From: Planctomycetota bacterium
GTDB lineage: Bacteria > Planctomycetota > PUPC01 > JACPCR01
Assembly: GCA_030740295.1 (NCBI GenBank)
Contig: JASLXP010000647.1
Location: forward strand, 1 to 9,206
Reading direction: 5' to 3'
DNA: 9,206 bases
Shown: positions 1 to 7,112 of the stretch, in pieces
Position numbering within the stretch: position 1 is the stretch's first letter
Layout: each line of letters starts with the position of its first letter
Translations under genes and position numbers: made by a program
The notes under the pieces: generated by a model
Database searches by the model: none
Told to the model about the DNA's origin: nothing
Seen by the model: the letters and a program-made list of their open reading frames with translations, nothing else

Positions 1-450
1 ATCTTCTGACCATGAGCCGGGATCGACCGATGAATCAATACGGACAACTCCGCCGGTCCGCACTCCCGATTCCTTGAGACGCTGAGCGATACTGCATCCC
101 TTTCTAACCTGCGTGAGGAAGCTCGCCCGGCCTTCCCCTTCGTCCATGGCAGAGCCTCCGCCGGTCGCTTCCCACACGGGGGCGACGACCGAGCCCAACG
201 CGAGATTGCGTGAGGCAGCCTTTTCACCCAGCACCTTCAATTCATCGTCGTCCGCATCGATACTCACGTGCGGGTCAGACAGGAACAGGTCAAAGCCATC
301 AAACTTGACGCCATCGACCTCTGCGTTCGCGGTGAAATCGAGCATGTCATCGAGACTGATGGGCGGATTCTCAGAGCCATCTTCTTTACCTACGAGACCC
401 GGCCACGCTGCGTTGTGAAGTTTCGGAAAGTTATTCGTGTGCTCGCCCAT
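1..450 (-). CDS. Sugar phosphate isomerase/epimerase-like TIM-barrel protein (N-terminal part)
   Basis: An open frame runs from an ATG at 450 down to the window edge, giving 150 residues with no stop, so the C-terminal part lies outside. The start is supported by an AAAGGAG ribosome-binding site at 456-462, five bases upstream. Residues 9-22 (FPKLHNAAWPGLVG) and 45-57 (VDGVKFDGFDLFL) look like the first two beta-strand/loop segments of a xylose-isomerase-like TIM barrel. Residues 87-93 (SVVAPVW) and 136-141 (VVRIDS) fit the next strands. Proteins of this family usually isomerise or epimerise sugars or sugar phosphates using a divalent metal, but the metal ligands lie mostly in the missing half. 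No signal peptide is visible, so it is probably cytoplasmic. It is divergent from the hydrolase-like gene at 568. The family call comes from sequence resemblance; the substrate is unknown. Confidence 0.75.
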   Translation of the reverse strand, partial: MGEHTNNFPKLHNAAWPGLVGKEDGSENPPISLDDMLDFTANAEVDGVKFDGFDLFLSDPHVSIDADDDELKVLGEKAASRNLALGSVVAPVWEATGGGSAMDEGEGRASFLTQVRKGCSIAQRLKESGVRTGGVVRIDSSVDPGSWSED

Positions 451-567
451 CAGAGCTCCTTTCTTTTCAAGACCCGGAATGTTATGAATACCCATGAATA
501 CGAACGCGGATGATAAACGCTGAGCCCGGCTGGTAAAGCGAGATCCTGAACACCCAATCTGAGACAA
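451..567. other. Divergent intergenic region
   Basis: These 117 bases separate two divergent genes and should hold both promoters, but I see no convincing -35/-10 pair. The minus-strand gene has a good ribosome-binding site at 456-462; the plus-strand gene has only a weak GAGA before its ATG. An 8-base direct repeat (ATGAATAC) occurs at 484-491 and 494-501, ten bases apart, about one helical turn. Confidence 0.4.
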
Positions 568-1896
568 ATGCACAAGCGCAGATTCATCTGGTTCTGCAAC
601 ACCGAATACGTGGCGGAACATCCCGATTCTCTGGCAAAACTGCGGGACGAGATCGGCCTCACGACCATCATGCCGGAGAGCCACATCTGCCATACCTCGG
701 GGTTCCGGGCCTCGGTCGATATCGCCGCCCGCGGGCCTTTTGAGGACTGGCGGACGCGTGCGCATCTTTCACCAAAAATCAAAGACGGCATCTACCCCGC
801 GGTCGCCGGCACAGTGGGCGGCTTTGATGATGCTCCACTGCTCAAAGTGATCGAAGCGGCCCGTGCAGCGGGTCTCGAAATCTGGGGACACATCGGTCTT
901 TGGAGTTACGGTGGCGAGGTGTTTCCGGAATACGCCATGAAGGACGTCGAAGGCAACGCCCTCGACATGCGCTACCTCAAGTGGGGCATTGGCCTGTGCC
1001 CGAGCAACCGGATGGTGAATGAATGGACCTGCGACTGCCTGGTGGACGTCATCGGACGCTACGACATCGATGGCTTCGATGTCGATCATGCTCGCTTTCC
1101 AGCACCTGCGAATATATCGAGCCTGTTTGCGTGCGCGTGCGAGAGTTGCGCCGAAGAGGCGAGCAGGCTTGGTTTCGATTTCGGCAGAATGAAGGAAGGG
1201 ATACTGAATCTCAAGAACAGATTGCGGACAATTCATCCCGACGACATTGAGGCCGGGAATGCATGGCAGCAATTGGAGTCTTGCAGTGATGGCCTGTTTC
1301 AGGAATGGTTGAAGTTCAGAGCGACCTTGCTGGCCGAATGGATGAAAGTATTTCGTGACGCAGTGCGTTCTGCTGCTGGCGAGGAAAAGGTTTTCGGGAG
1401 TGACGTATGGCCGCCGTCCATCGCCTTGCTCGGCGGACATGATTACGATCTCTGGGAGCGAGGAGCAGACTACCTGACCGGCGGAAGCTCTGCCGGCGGT
1501 GTCGTGGGCTGGGCCACGACGGTGACTAATCTGGCAACCGAGTGGGCTCCGTTCCTCTGCGAGCAAGGCAATGGAATCGACGAGCAGGCTGCGCTTCGTC
1601 TGGTTCTCGAGATGTTTGGCTATGAGAGTTTTCAGCTTCCTGACTCAGTGCAGGGCATTCAAGAGGGCCCACTGCCCGTCGCGGAGATGTACGAACACGA
1701 AGTGAAGAAACTCAAAAATCAGGTAAGTGGAAGTCTGCCACTTTACCCGCCGATCTCAGCATCAGGAGATCCTGCGCGCACACGCAAACTCTGTGAGGCA
1801 GTTGCCGGAAACGACTGCGATGGCGCGCTTTTCACACTTGATCCGGATAATGCAGAATCACTCAAAGTGATTCGGGAGGTATTGAAAAGCAGATAA
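568..1896 (+). CDS. Putative glycoside-hydrolase-like TIM-barrel protein
   Basis: This 442-residue protein has no signal peptide or membrane segment. Its layout recalls the hypothetical glycosyl-hydrolase-like (GHL/DUF) families. An N-terminal region gives a probable beta-alpha series. A WGHIGLWSYGG stretch (106-116) and LCPSNRMVNEW (143-153) come next, the latter resembling the segment that precedes the catalytic strand in those families. DGFDVDHARFP (168-178) resembles their acidic strand end with D171, D173 and R176. Directly after is CACESC (189-194), a CxCxxC like the CxxC-type patches of some beta-galactosidase-like families. FGSDVWPP (277-284) may be a late barrel strand, and the last 50 residues form another alpha/beta part. 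I infer a carbohydrate-active hydrolase or a degenerate relative; no catalytic acid/base pair can be assigned. The ATG has only a weak GAGA upstream. A sulfatase follows after 69 bases on the same strand, suggesting shared work on a sulfated glycan. Base use matches the neighbours. Confidence 0.6.
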   Translation: MHKRRFIWFCNTEYVAEHPDSLAKLRDEIGLTTIMPESHICHTSGFRASVDIAARGPFEDWRTRAHLSPKIKDGIYPAVAGTVGGFDDAPLLKVIEAARAAGLEIWGHIGLWSYGGEVFPEYAMKDVEGNALDMRYLKWGIGLCPSNRMVNEWTCDCLVDVIGRYDIDGFDVDHARFPAPANISSLFACACESCAEEASRLGFDFGRMKEGILNLKNRLRTIHPDDIEAGNAWQQLESCSDGLFQEWLKFRATLLAEWMKVFRDAVRSAAGEEKVFGSDVWPPSIALLGGHDYDLWERGADYLTGGSSAGGVVGWATTVTNLATEWAPFLCEQGNGIDEQAALRLVLEMFGYESFQLPDSVQGIQEGPLPVAEMYEHEVKKLKNQVSGSLPLYPPISASGDPARTRKLCEAVAGNDCDGALFTLDPDNAESLKVIREVLKSR

Positions 1897-1918
1897 CCTG
1901 CGCGACACAAATCTTCGT

Positions 1919-1960
1919 ATTACGCATTACGCATTACTCATTACTCATTACCTATTACTT
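1919..1960. repeat. Tandem heptamer array, ATTACNN type
   Basis: Six uninterrupted 7-bp units are visible: ATTACGC twice, ATTACTC twice, then ATTACCT and ATTACTT. The array fills most of the 69-base gap between the hydrolase-like gene and the sulfatase and ends five bases before the sulfatase ATG. It leaves no Shine-Dalgarno sequence for that gene. Read on the minus strand it gives TAA every seven bases, hence stops in all three frames. A second array with the same words is at 4682-4737. Confidence 0.9.
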
Positions 1961-1965
1961 TCTAC

Positions 1966-3267
1966 ATGTCACGACCCAACATCCTCTTCATCTGCACAGA
2001 CCAGCAGAGCTCCCACATGATGAGCTGCACTGGTTACCCTCACGTGAACACTCCGGCCATGGACAGCCTTGCGGAACGTGGGGTCCGCTTCGACCGTGCG
2101 TACTGCACCAATCCCGTCTGTTCGCCTTCTCGCTTTTCCATGATTACGGGAAGGTATCCGAGCGAGATTGGCCAGCGCGAAAACGGAGTTCCCCATCTTA
2201 ATGCGTTGCCGGATCACATTCTGAGTCGGAGCCTTGGGTGGCTGATGCGTGAGGCTGGTTACGAGACGGTTTATGGAGGCAAAGAGCACCTGCCCAAATC
2301 AAGGGCAGTGGATCACGGCTTTGATTATATCTGCGGCGACGAAAGAATGGGGCTTGCCCACGCGTGCGCTGATTACTTGAGACAGAATCACGACAAGCCT
2401 TTTCTGCTGGTGGCCCATTTCATTAATCCGCATGACATCTGCTACATGGCCATACGAGCCTTCGCAGAGACGGACCAAGAGAAGCGGCTTACGAGCCGAG
2501 GCAAGAAGGAATTGGAAGCGCTCGATCAGTCCCTCCGATTGCCTGACGGTATGAGTGAAGAGGAATTCTTCGATAGCGTCTGCCCACCTCTGCCGCCAAA
2601 TTTCGAGCCACAGGAAGACGAACCCGAGGCCGTCCGAGCCTTCCTCGCCCAGAGGCCGTTCAAGCAGAAGGCTCGTGAACAATGGACTGAGAAAGAATGG
2701 CGGATGCATCGATGGGCCTACCGTAACCTGACGGAAATGGTCGATGCAGAAATTGGGGTCGTTCTCGATGCGCTCCGTGAGAGCGGCCTGGAAGAAAACA
2801 CGGTCGTTGTCTTCACCAGTGACCATGGCGACCATGACAGCTCGCACCGGATGGAGCACAAGACGACACCGTATGAAGAGGCAGCCCGGATTCCTTTCAT
2901 CGTGTCTCAGCCTGGTGTCACGCCAGCCGGAACGGTGAATACAACCCACCTCATTTCGAATGGCCTGGACTTTGTTCCGACCTGTTGCGATTACGCGGGC
3001 ATCGAACCGCCGGAAGATCTTTTGGGCCGCAGCTTCAGGGGGATTGCCGAAAGTCAGGCTGTTGATGAATGGCGTGACTTCCTGTTGATAGAATCAGAAG
3101 TCAGCCGGGCCATCGTCACGCAGGACTTCAAGTACATTCTCTACGATGAAGGCGAGAGCCGTGAGCAGTTGATTGATCTCGTGGACGATCCGCACGAGAC
3201 CCGGAATGCCGCGAGGGATGATGGGAATCGTGATACATTGGAATCGCTGCGGCGAATGCTCCCGTAG
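1966..3267 (+). CDS. S1-family sulfatase, no signal peptide
   Basis: This 433-residue protein has the alkaline-phosphatase-like fold signature of type I sulfatases, which hydrolyse sulfate esters. MSRPNILFICTDQQ opens the first strand, with D12 as a metal ligand and Q13 where many relatives have a second Asp. The CSPSR motif at 52-56 fits the C-x-P-x-R rule, so C52 should be oxidised to formylglycine by a maturase not present in this window. Other likely active-site residues are K106 and H108 (GGKEHL), H156, D286-H287 (SDHGD) and K299. The C-terminal part carries the usual small subdomain. There is no signal peptide, so the enzyme is probably cytoplasmic unless exported another way. The start is fixed by the conserved N-terminus, yet no Shine-Dalgarno lies upstream, only the heptamer array. 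It probably forms an operon with the hydrolase-like gene before it. Family is confident; substrate is not. Confidence 0.9.
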   Translation: MSRPNILFICTDQQSSHMMSCTGYPHVNTPAMDSLAERGVRFDRAYCTNPVCSPSRFSMITGRYPSEIGQRENGVPHLNALPDHILSRSLGWLMREAGYETVYGGKEHLPKSRAVDHGFDYICGDERMGLAHACADYLRQNHDKPFLLVAHFINPHDICYMAIRAFAETDQEKRLTSRGKKELEALDQSLRLPDGMSEEEFFDSVCPPLPPNFEPQEDEPEAVRAFLAQRPFKQKAREQWTEKEWRMHRWAYRNLTEMVDAEIGVVLDALRESGLEENTVVVFTSDHGDHDSSHRMEHKTTPYEEAARIPFIVSQPGVTPAGTVNTTHLISNGLDFVPTCCDYAGIEPPEDLLGRSFRGIAESQAVDEWRDFLLIESEVSRAIVTQDFKYILYDEGESREQLIDLVDDPHETRNAARDDGNRDTLESLRRMLP

Positions 3268-3296
3268 GGCGACATGTTCGCTGCCATGCAAGGCAA

Positions 3297-4571
3297 TCAT
3301 CCGGCCTCCACCGGCACCTCATCCAGATTCTCGTAGACCTTCCGCACTGCAGCGGCGAAGGCATCTACCTGCCGGTCACCGTTCGGTGGGCGATGAGTGT
3401 TCACGTTCCAGAGGCAGGTATCCACGCAATCCTGTGCGACCGGGAACTGCGCTACGTCGTAATTGACCTCGCGTTTGCAGTGGCCATCAGTCCAGGGCGA
3501 GCCCTTCCCGTATGCATTCTTCGCTTGAAAGACTGAATGGGCCGGCAGCATCCAGTTGGCCCGGCTCATGGTGAGTCCCTCGGCGCCAAGCGCTTTGGAA
3601 ACCGCGTTGGTGAGATCGCTGAGCTTGACTCCGCGTTCCTTTGCATATGCCGGTTCCGTACGGACGACGTATGCGTACCCGTTAGTGGGCTGATCATCAC
3701 TGGTGAAAGACGGCACAAGATGAGGTGTTCCTTTCAATGCTTCACTCAGGCGATACCAGTTGGCCCGGGCATGCTCGTTGGTCTTGTCGAGTTTCCGAAG
3801 CTGGCTGAGCGCGAAGGATGCGGCGAGATCCGAAGTGCGATACATCCAGCCGAGGCCGTAATCGTGAAAATCACGGCCTGCCTCCGGTGGGCGCATGTCA
3901 CTGAAGCTGGTTACGGCTTTTCCACGCTGCAGTACTTCATCGTTGCTCGTGACAAAGAAACCGCCTTCGCCGCCGCAGAGGTTCTTGTTCTGATTGAGAC
4001 TGAAAGCCGCGGCGTCACCGAAATTACCGACCTTGGTTCCTTTCCAGGTTGAGCCGTGGGCCTGGCACGCGTCTTCGATGACCTTGAGATTGTGCCGGTC
4101 GGCGACATCCTGGATGGCATCCATATCGCAGGCGATTCCGAAGTAATGCACGACGAGGATGCCTTTGGTGGAAGGAGTGATCGCTGCTTCGACGGACTTG
4201 GGATCGATCATCATGTCGTCCCAATCCACATCCGCGAAAACTGGGATGGCGTTGTGATGGATGATAGCCGTCGCGGAGCTCGTCCATGAAAGGGCTGTCG
4301 TAATGACTTCGTCTCCGGGCCCAATGCCGCAACCGGCGACACACAGGTGAAGAGCAGAGGTGCCACCATTGGTGGCCATGACGTGCTTCGTGCCGTTCCA
4401 TTCAGAGAACTCGCTTTGCAGCAGTTGGACGTGCGGGCCGGAAGCATGTTTGTCCTGTCGCAGTGATGCGAGGACCGACTCTTCATCTTCTTTGGTGATC
4501 TCCGGCCACGTTCGAAATCCGATATCGTCAGGAACGACCTTTGGGCCGCCGTTGATGGCTAGTTTGGACAT
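3297..4571 (-). CDS. DegT/DnrJ/EryC1/StrS family PLP aminotransferase
   Basis: This 424-residue protein is a fold-type I PLP enzyme of the sugar aminotransferase group, which typically transfers an amino group from glutamate or glutamine to a keto sugar or cyclitol. LAINGGPKVV near the start is the typical N-terminus. TNGGTSALH (68-76) binds the PLP phosphate. EDACQAHG (166-173) carries D167, which pairs with the pyridine nitrogen. K196 in FSLNQNKN is the expected Schiff-base lysine, followed by GGEGGF. Length is slightly above the family's usual 370-400. It is cytoplasmic. It converges on the sulfatase with 29 bases between stops and no clear terminator hairpin. No Shine-Dalgarno lies upstream of its ATG; the leader is the complement of a G/T-rich degenerate repeat. 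In a sulfated-glycan setting it may act on amino-sugar or cyclitol metabolites, but the substrate cannot be read from the sequence. Confidence 0.9.
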   Translation of the reverse strand: MSKLAINGGPKVVPDDIGFRTWPEITKEDEESVLASLRQDKHASGPHVQLLQSEFSEWNGTKHVMATNGGTSALHLCVAGCGIGPGDEVITTALSWTSSATAIIHHNAIPVFADVDWDDMMIDPKSVEAAITPSTKGILVVHYFGIACDMDAIQDVADRHNLKVIEDACQAHGSTWKGTKVGNFGDAAAFSLNQNKNLCGGEGGFFVTSNDEVLQRGKAVTSFSDMRPPEAGRDFHDYGLGWMYRTSDLAASFALSQLRKLDKTNEHARANWYRLSEALKGTPHLVPSFTSDDQPTNGYAYVVRTEPAYAKERGVKLSDLTNAVSKALGAEGLTMSRANWMLPAHSVFQAKNAYGKGSPWTDGHCKREVNYDVAQFPVAQDCVDTCLWNVNTHRPPNGDRQVDAFAAAVRKVYENLDEVPVEAG

Positions 4572-4581
4572 GGGTCAAGAT

Positions 4582-4636
4582 TGGGAGGATGTGGGAAGAA
4601 TGGAATGATTGGGTGATGGAGTTTTGGAGTGATGAG
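4582..4636. repeat. Degenerate G/T-rich short repeat (TGGAGTGA-like)
   Basis: The plus strand reads as imperfect 7-9 base units such as TGGAATGAT, TGGGTGA, TGGAGTTT and TGGAGTGA. It lies just upstream of the aminotransferase start and takes the place where a ribosome-binding site would be expected. Boundaries are approximate. The bases from 4637 to 4681 hold nothing I recognise. Confidence 0.5.
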
Positions 4637-4681
4637 CCATCGGTCGAGCATTGGATGAGAGACCGCGTCGCGCCCTATGCA

Positions 4682-4737
4682 CTTACTCATTACGTATTAC
4701 GCATTACTCTTTACGTGTTACGCCTCACGCCTCACGC
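4682..4737. repeat. Tandem heptamer array, ATTACGC/CTCACGC type
   Basis: Eight contiguous 7-bp units run CTTACTC, ATTACGT, ATTACGC, ATTACTC, TTTACGT, GTTACGC, CTCACGC, CTCACGC. The words match the array at 1919-1960 but are more diverged. The last unit overlaps the end of the FHA-GAF-HD gene and its complement provides that gene's TGA stop codon (4734-4732). Further stops on the minus strand follow at 4727-4725 and 4720-4718, each in a different frame. Confidence 0.9.
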
Positions 4738-6300
4738 AGTCGGCTTGGCTTGTTCAAAAATTGTCTTCGGATTGAAGAGCTTGCCGCTGCGATGGGCAAC
4801 AAAGAGTGCGGCTACCACTTCGGCGTCGAGGGATTTGCCGCCCAACTTGCTCATTTCGAGCAGGGCCTCCTTGGTCGGTTTGGTATTACCTTCGTCGTCG
4901 GGCATGTTCATCAAGTGGTCGAGAACATTGGCCACGGCGACGATCTTGGCTATCTGCGGGATCTTGTCACCGGTGAGACCTTCCGGGACACCCGATCCAT
5001 CGACCTGTTCATGGTGGTGTTTGATGCCAGGGATCACGGCCTCCATGCCAGGCATATTTTCCAGGAGCTTCACGCCCAGCAGAACGTGCTCTTCGACCTT
5101 GGTGCCCTCTTCATCCGAAGAGTCTGTCGCTACTTTGCCTATATCGTGGAGGAGCGCCGCGAGCTGGACGTTCTGACTATCAGTGTCGCTGAGTTTCAAC
5201 TGCTCAGCGGTTGCGGCCGCGTAGGTGCATACTCGCTCCGAATGCCCCTGCGTTTCCGGGCTGTTCATCTCCACCGCGGCAACGAGCGTGCGAATGGCGC
5301 CGGCCATCATCTTTCGCTGCTGGGCCTGGGCCAGAACATTCTGAACGGCGACCGACGCCTGAAAACCGATGGCGGTAACAATATCCAGATCCTCTGGTTT
5401 AAATGGATGATCCACATCCTGCGATTCGAAATAGAGAATCCCGATGATCTGATCCCGCGAAACCATCGGCACACAGATCACCGAATGAATGCCCTGGAGG
5501 ACGATACTCTCTGTCTGTTTGAATCGTGCGTCCTGCGCGGCATCGCTGGTAAGGACCGCACGGCCGTGTTTGAAAACGCTGCGAACGATGGTCCTGCTAA
5601 CCTTGACGTCTTCGCCCTGTTCGATGCCGAAATGGGATCTTGGAATTAAGCCGCCTTTTGCATCACGCAGGAAGAGGATGCCTATCTTGGCGCGAATGCC
5701 CTCCGCTGCGATCTTTAGAATCTTCTCCATCAGCGGTTTGAGGTGCGTCTCACCACTGATGGTCTTCGAGAGCTCGAGAAGAAGGCCGAGATGAACGGCG
5801 ACATCTTCGCCGGACCCGGCAGCCCGGATCTCACCCAATTGTTTGCGGTCGAGATTGAGCTTGATAGTCGCCTGAAAATCTTCTTCTGAAAACTCCTCTT
5901 CACCTGCTTCCGCTTCCTCCTCTTCCTCATCAAAGGGGTCTTCTATTTTCTCGCCATCATCGTCTTTGAATGAGACCCCCAGAACCGGAGACGAACTCTC
6001 TTCTTCCTCTGCCTCTTCATCTTCAAATACGATAACTGTGCTGCCGATTCGGATCTTGTCGCCGACACGGAGGAGCTCCTCCTCGATCTTCTCTTCATTC
6101 ACAAAGGTGGCGTTGCGGCTGCCGAGGTCGCGTACAAAGCACATCTCGCCGATCCGGAACACTTCAGCGTGATTGCGGCTGGCAGCGTTATCAAAGAGCT
6201 GAATGCCACATTCAGGGTCTCGGCCCAGGGATACGGGAGATTCAGCCACTGGTACTGTCTGGTCTCTGTTTGGTCCGGTTTTGATCCGAAGGTTTGGCAT
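4732..6300 (-). CDS. FHA-GAF-HD(GYP-like) signalling protein
   Basis: I choose the ATG at 6300 (522 residues) because AGAGG at 6308-6312 lies seven bases upstream; a TTG at 6315 would add five residues and overlap the upstream stop. Residue numbers here are from the longer TTG form. An FHA domain covers about 8-97, with LGRDPE (30-35), SRNHAE (46-51) and LGSRNATFVN (64-73), which would bind phosphothreonine peptides. A very acidic linker follows (98-147). A GAF-type sensor domain spans about 172-328. An HD-type phosphohydrolase domain spans about 335-510: H358, HDIGK (390-394), H410, and HHEQVDGSGVP (434-444). This resembles HD-GYP cyclic-di-GMP phosphodiesterases, but GYP reads GVP and the usual metal-ligand Asp of the ADxxD motif is N463. 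Activity is therefore uncertain. No membrane segment is seen, so it is cytoplasmic. The start lies 12 bases after the ABC ATPase stop, so the two are probably co-translated. Confidence 0.85.
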   Translation of the reverse strand: MPNLRIKTGPNRDQTVPVAESPVSLGRDPECGIQLFDNAASRNHAEVFRIGEMCFVRDLGSRNATFVNEEKIEEELLRVGDKIRIGSTVIVFEDEEAEEEESSSPVLGVSFKDDDGEKIEDPFDEEEEEAEAGEEEFSEEDFQATIKLNLDRKQLGEIRAAGSGEDVAVHLGLLLELSKTISGETHLKPLMEKILKIAAEGIRAKIGILFLRDAKGGLIPRSHFGIEQGEDVKVSRTIVRSVFKHGRAVLTSDAAQDARFKQTESIVLQGIHSVICVPMVSRDQIIGILYFESQDVDHPFKPEDLDIVTAIGFQASVAVQNVLAQAQQRKMMAGAIRTLVAAVEMNSPETQGHSERVCTYAAATAEQLKLSDTDSQNVQLAALLHDIGKVATDSSDEEGTKVEEHVLLGVKLLENMPGMEAVIPGIKHHHEQVDGSGVPEGLTGDKIPQIAKIVAVANVLDHLMNMPDDEGNTKPTKEALLEMSKLGGKSLDAEVVAALFVAHRSGKLFNPKTIFEQAKPTA

Positions 6301-6307
6301 ATTGGGT

Positions 6308-6312
6308 CCTCT
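6308..6312 (-). promoter_or_regulatory. Ribosome-binding site deciding the FHA-GAF-HD start
   Basis: AGAGG on the minus strand lies seven bases before the ATG at 6300 and touches the TGA stop of the ABC ATPase (6314-6312). It sits downstream of the alternative TTG at 6315, which argues for the ATG and for translational coupling with the gene before it. Confidence 0.6.
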
Positions 6313-7094
6313 CAATCCATCTCGGTGTCAGCCTTGTAATGCGGGCGCTCCGCGACCGCTTCAATGGCTGCTGCTTTCAATTCGGCAGGCATCAGTCGTC
6401 CATCATCCATCCGATAGACCGCGTCGGCCTGCGCCGCGAGATGATGTTCGTGCGTAATCAACACAAAGGTCTGCTGATACTCCTGATTATAGTCCAAGAT
6501 CAGTTGAAAAATCTCCTCGCTTGTTTTCGGGTCAAGATTGCCCGTTGGTTCGTCACAGAAAACCAGCTGCGGTGAATTCATCAACGCCCTGGCGATAGCG
6601 ACCCGCTGCTTCTCTCCACCCGAAAGCTGATTCGGCCGGTGCGACAGGCGTTCGCCCAGACCGACCCGGTTCAAAATCTCCTCCGACCGCTTCACGGCCT
6701 GACTGCGGGGCATGGTCCGGCCGAATGGCCCAGACCCGACAAGTGCAGGCAGCATCGCGTTTTCCCGGGCATTCAGATCTGGCAGAAGGTGAAACATCTG
6801 GAAAACAAATCCCCAGTCGGATGATCGGAGAGACGCGCGCTTTCTTTCCTTTAGATTCGTAATATCTTTTCCTTGGTATTCCAACCGGCCCGAGCTCGGC
6901 CTGTCGAGCAGACCGAGGATGTGAAGCAGAGTGCTCTTCCCCACACCGGACGGGCCAATAATAGCCACAATCCGACCCCGCTCAATGGTGAGATCGACTC
7001 CCTTCAAGACGACGACTTTGGTGCTGCCGTCTTCATAGGTCTTGCGGATATCGATAGCTTCAAGAATGGGCTCAGGAGATTGGTCTGCAGCCAC
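6312..7094 (-). CDS. ABC transporter ATP-binding protein, LolD/MacB type
   Basis: This 260-residue ATPase carries all the ABC motifs: Walker A GPSGVGKST (47-55), Q-loop Q99, signature LSGGEKQRVAIARAL (157-171), Walker B LVFCDEPTGNLD (177-188) and H-loop H215. The PTGNLD and GLLDRPSSG elements are typical of the LolD/MacB/FtsE group, which drives lipoprotein release, macrotide-type efflux or similar mechanotransmission rather than solute import. About 25 residues after the core are a family-atypical tail (236-260). The start is a GTG at 7094 with AAGGGG at 7100-7105 five bases upstream. It begins 18 bases after the sulfatase stop and ends 12 bases before the signalling gene start, so all three are likely one operon. 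No partner permease is in the window, so the transporter function and substrate are open. It is a peripheral membrane protein on the cytoplasmic side if a permease exists. Confidence 0.92.
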   Translation of the reverse strand: MAADQSPEPILEAIDIRKTYEDGSTKVVVLKGVDLTIERGRIVAIIGPSGVGKSTLLHILGLLDRPSSGRLEYQGKDITNLKERKRASLRSSDWGFVFQMFHLLPDLNARENAMLPALVGSGPFGRTMPRSQAVKRSEEILNRVGLGERLSHRPNQLSGGEKQRVAIARALMNSPQLVFCDEPTGNLDPKTSEEIFQLILDYNQEYQQTFVLITHEHHLAAQADAVYRMDDGRLMPAELKAAAIEAVAERPHYKADTEMD

Positions 7095-7112
7095 GCGTTC
7101 CCCTTGGGAGGC

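Noticed and set aside
113..513. Two small plus-strand frames at the left edge
   Set aside because: They are antisense to the isomerase-like gene, whose minus-strand frame is open through the edge and carries family motifs and a good ribosome-binding site.
769..1566. A 265-codon open frame on the minus strand inside the hydrolase-like gene
   Set aside because: Its translation is low-quality, His/Arg-rich and without domain pattern, while the plus-strand frame has coherent strands and motifs.
3268..3296. A bidirectional terminator between the convergent sulfatase and aminotransferase
   Set aside because: Only a three-base GCC/GGC stem is visible and there is no T-run on either side.
4651..5649. 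A 332-codon plus-strand frame over the end of the FHA-GAF-HD gene
   Set aside because: It begins inside the heptamer array and runs antisense to clear GAF and HD motifs.
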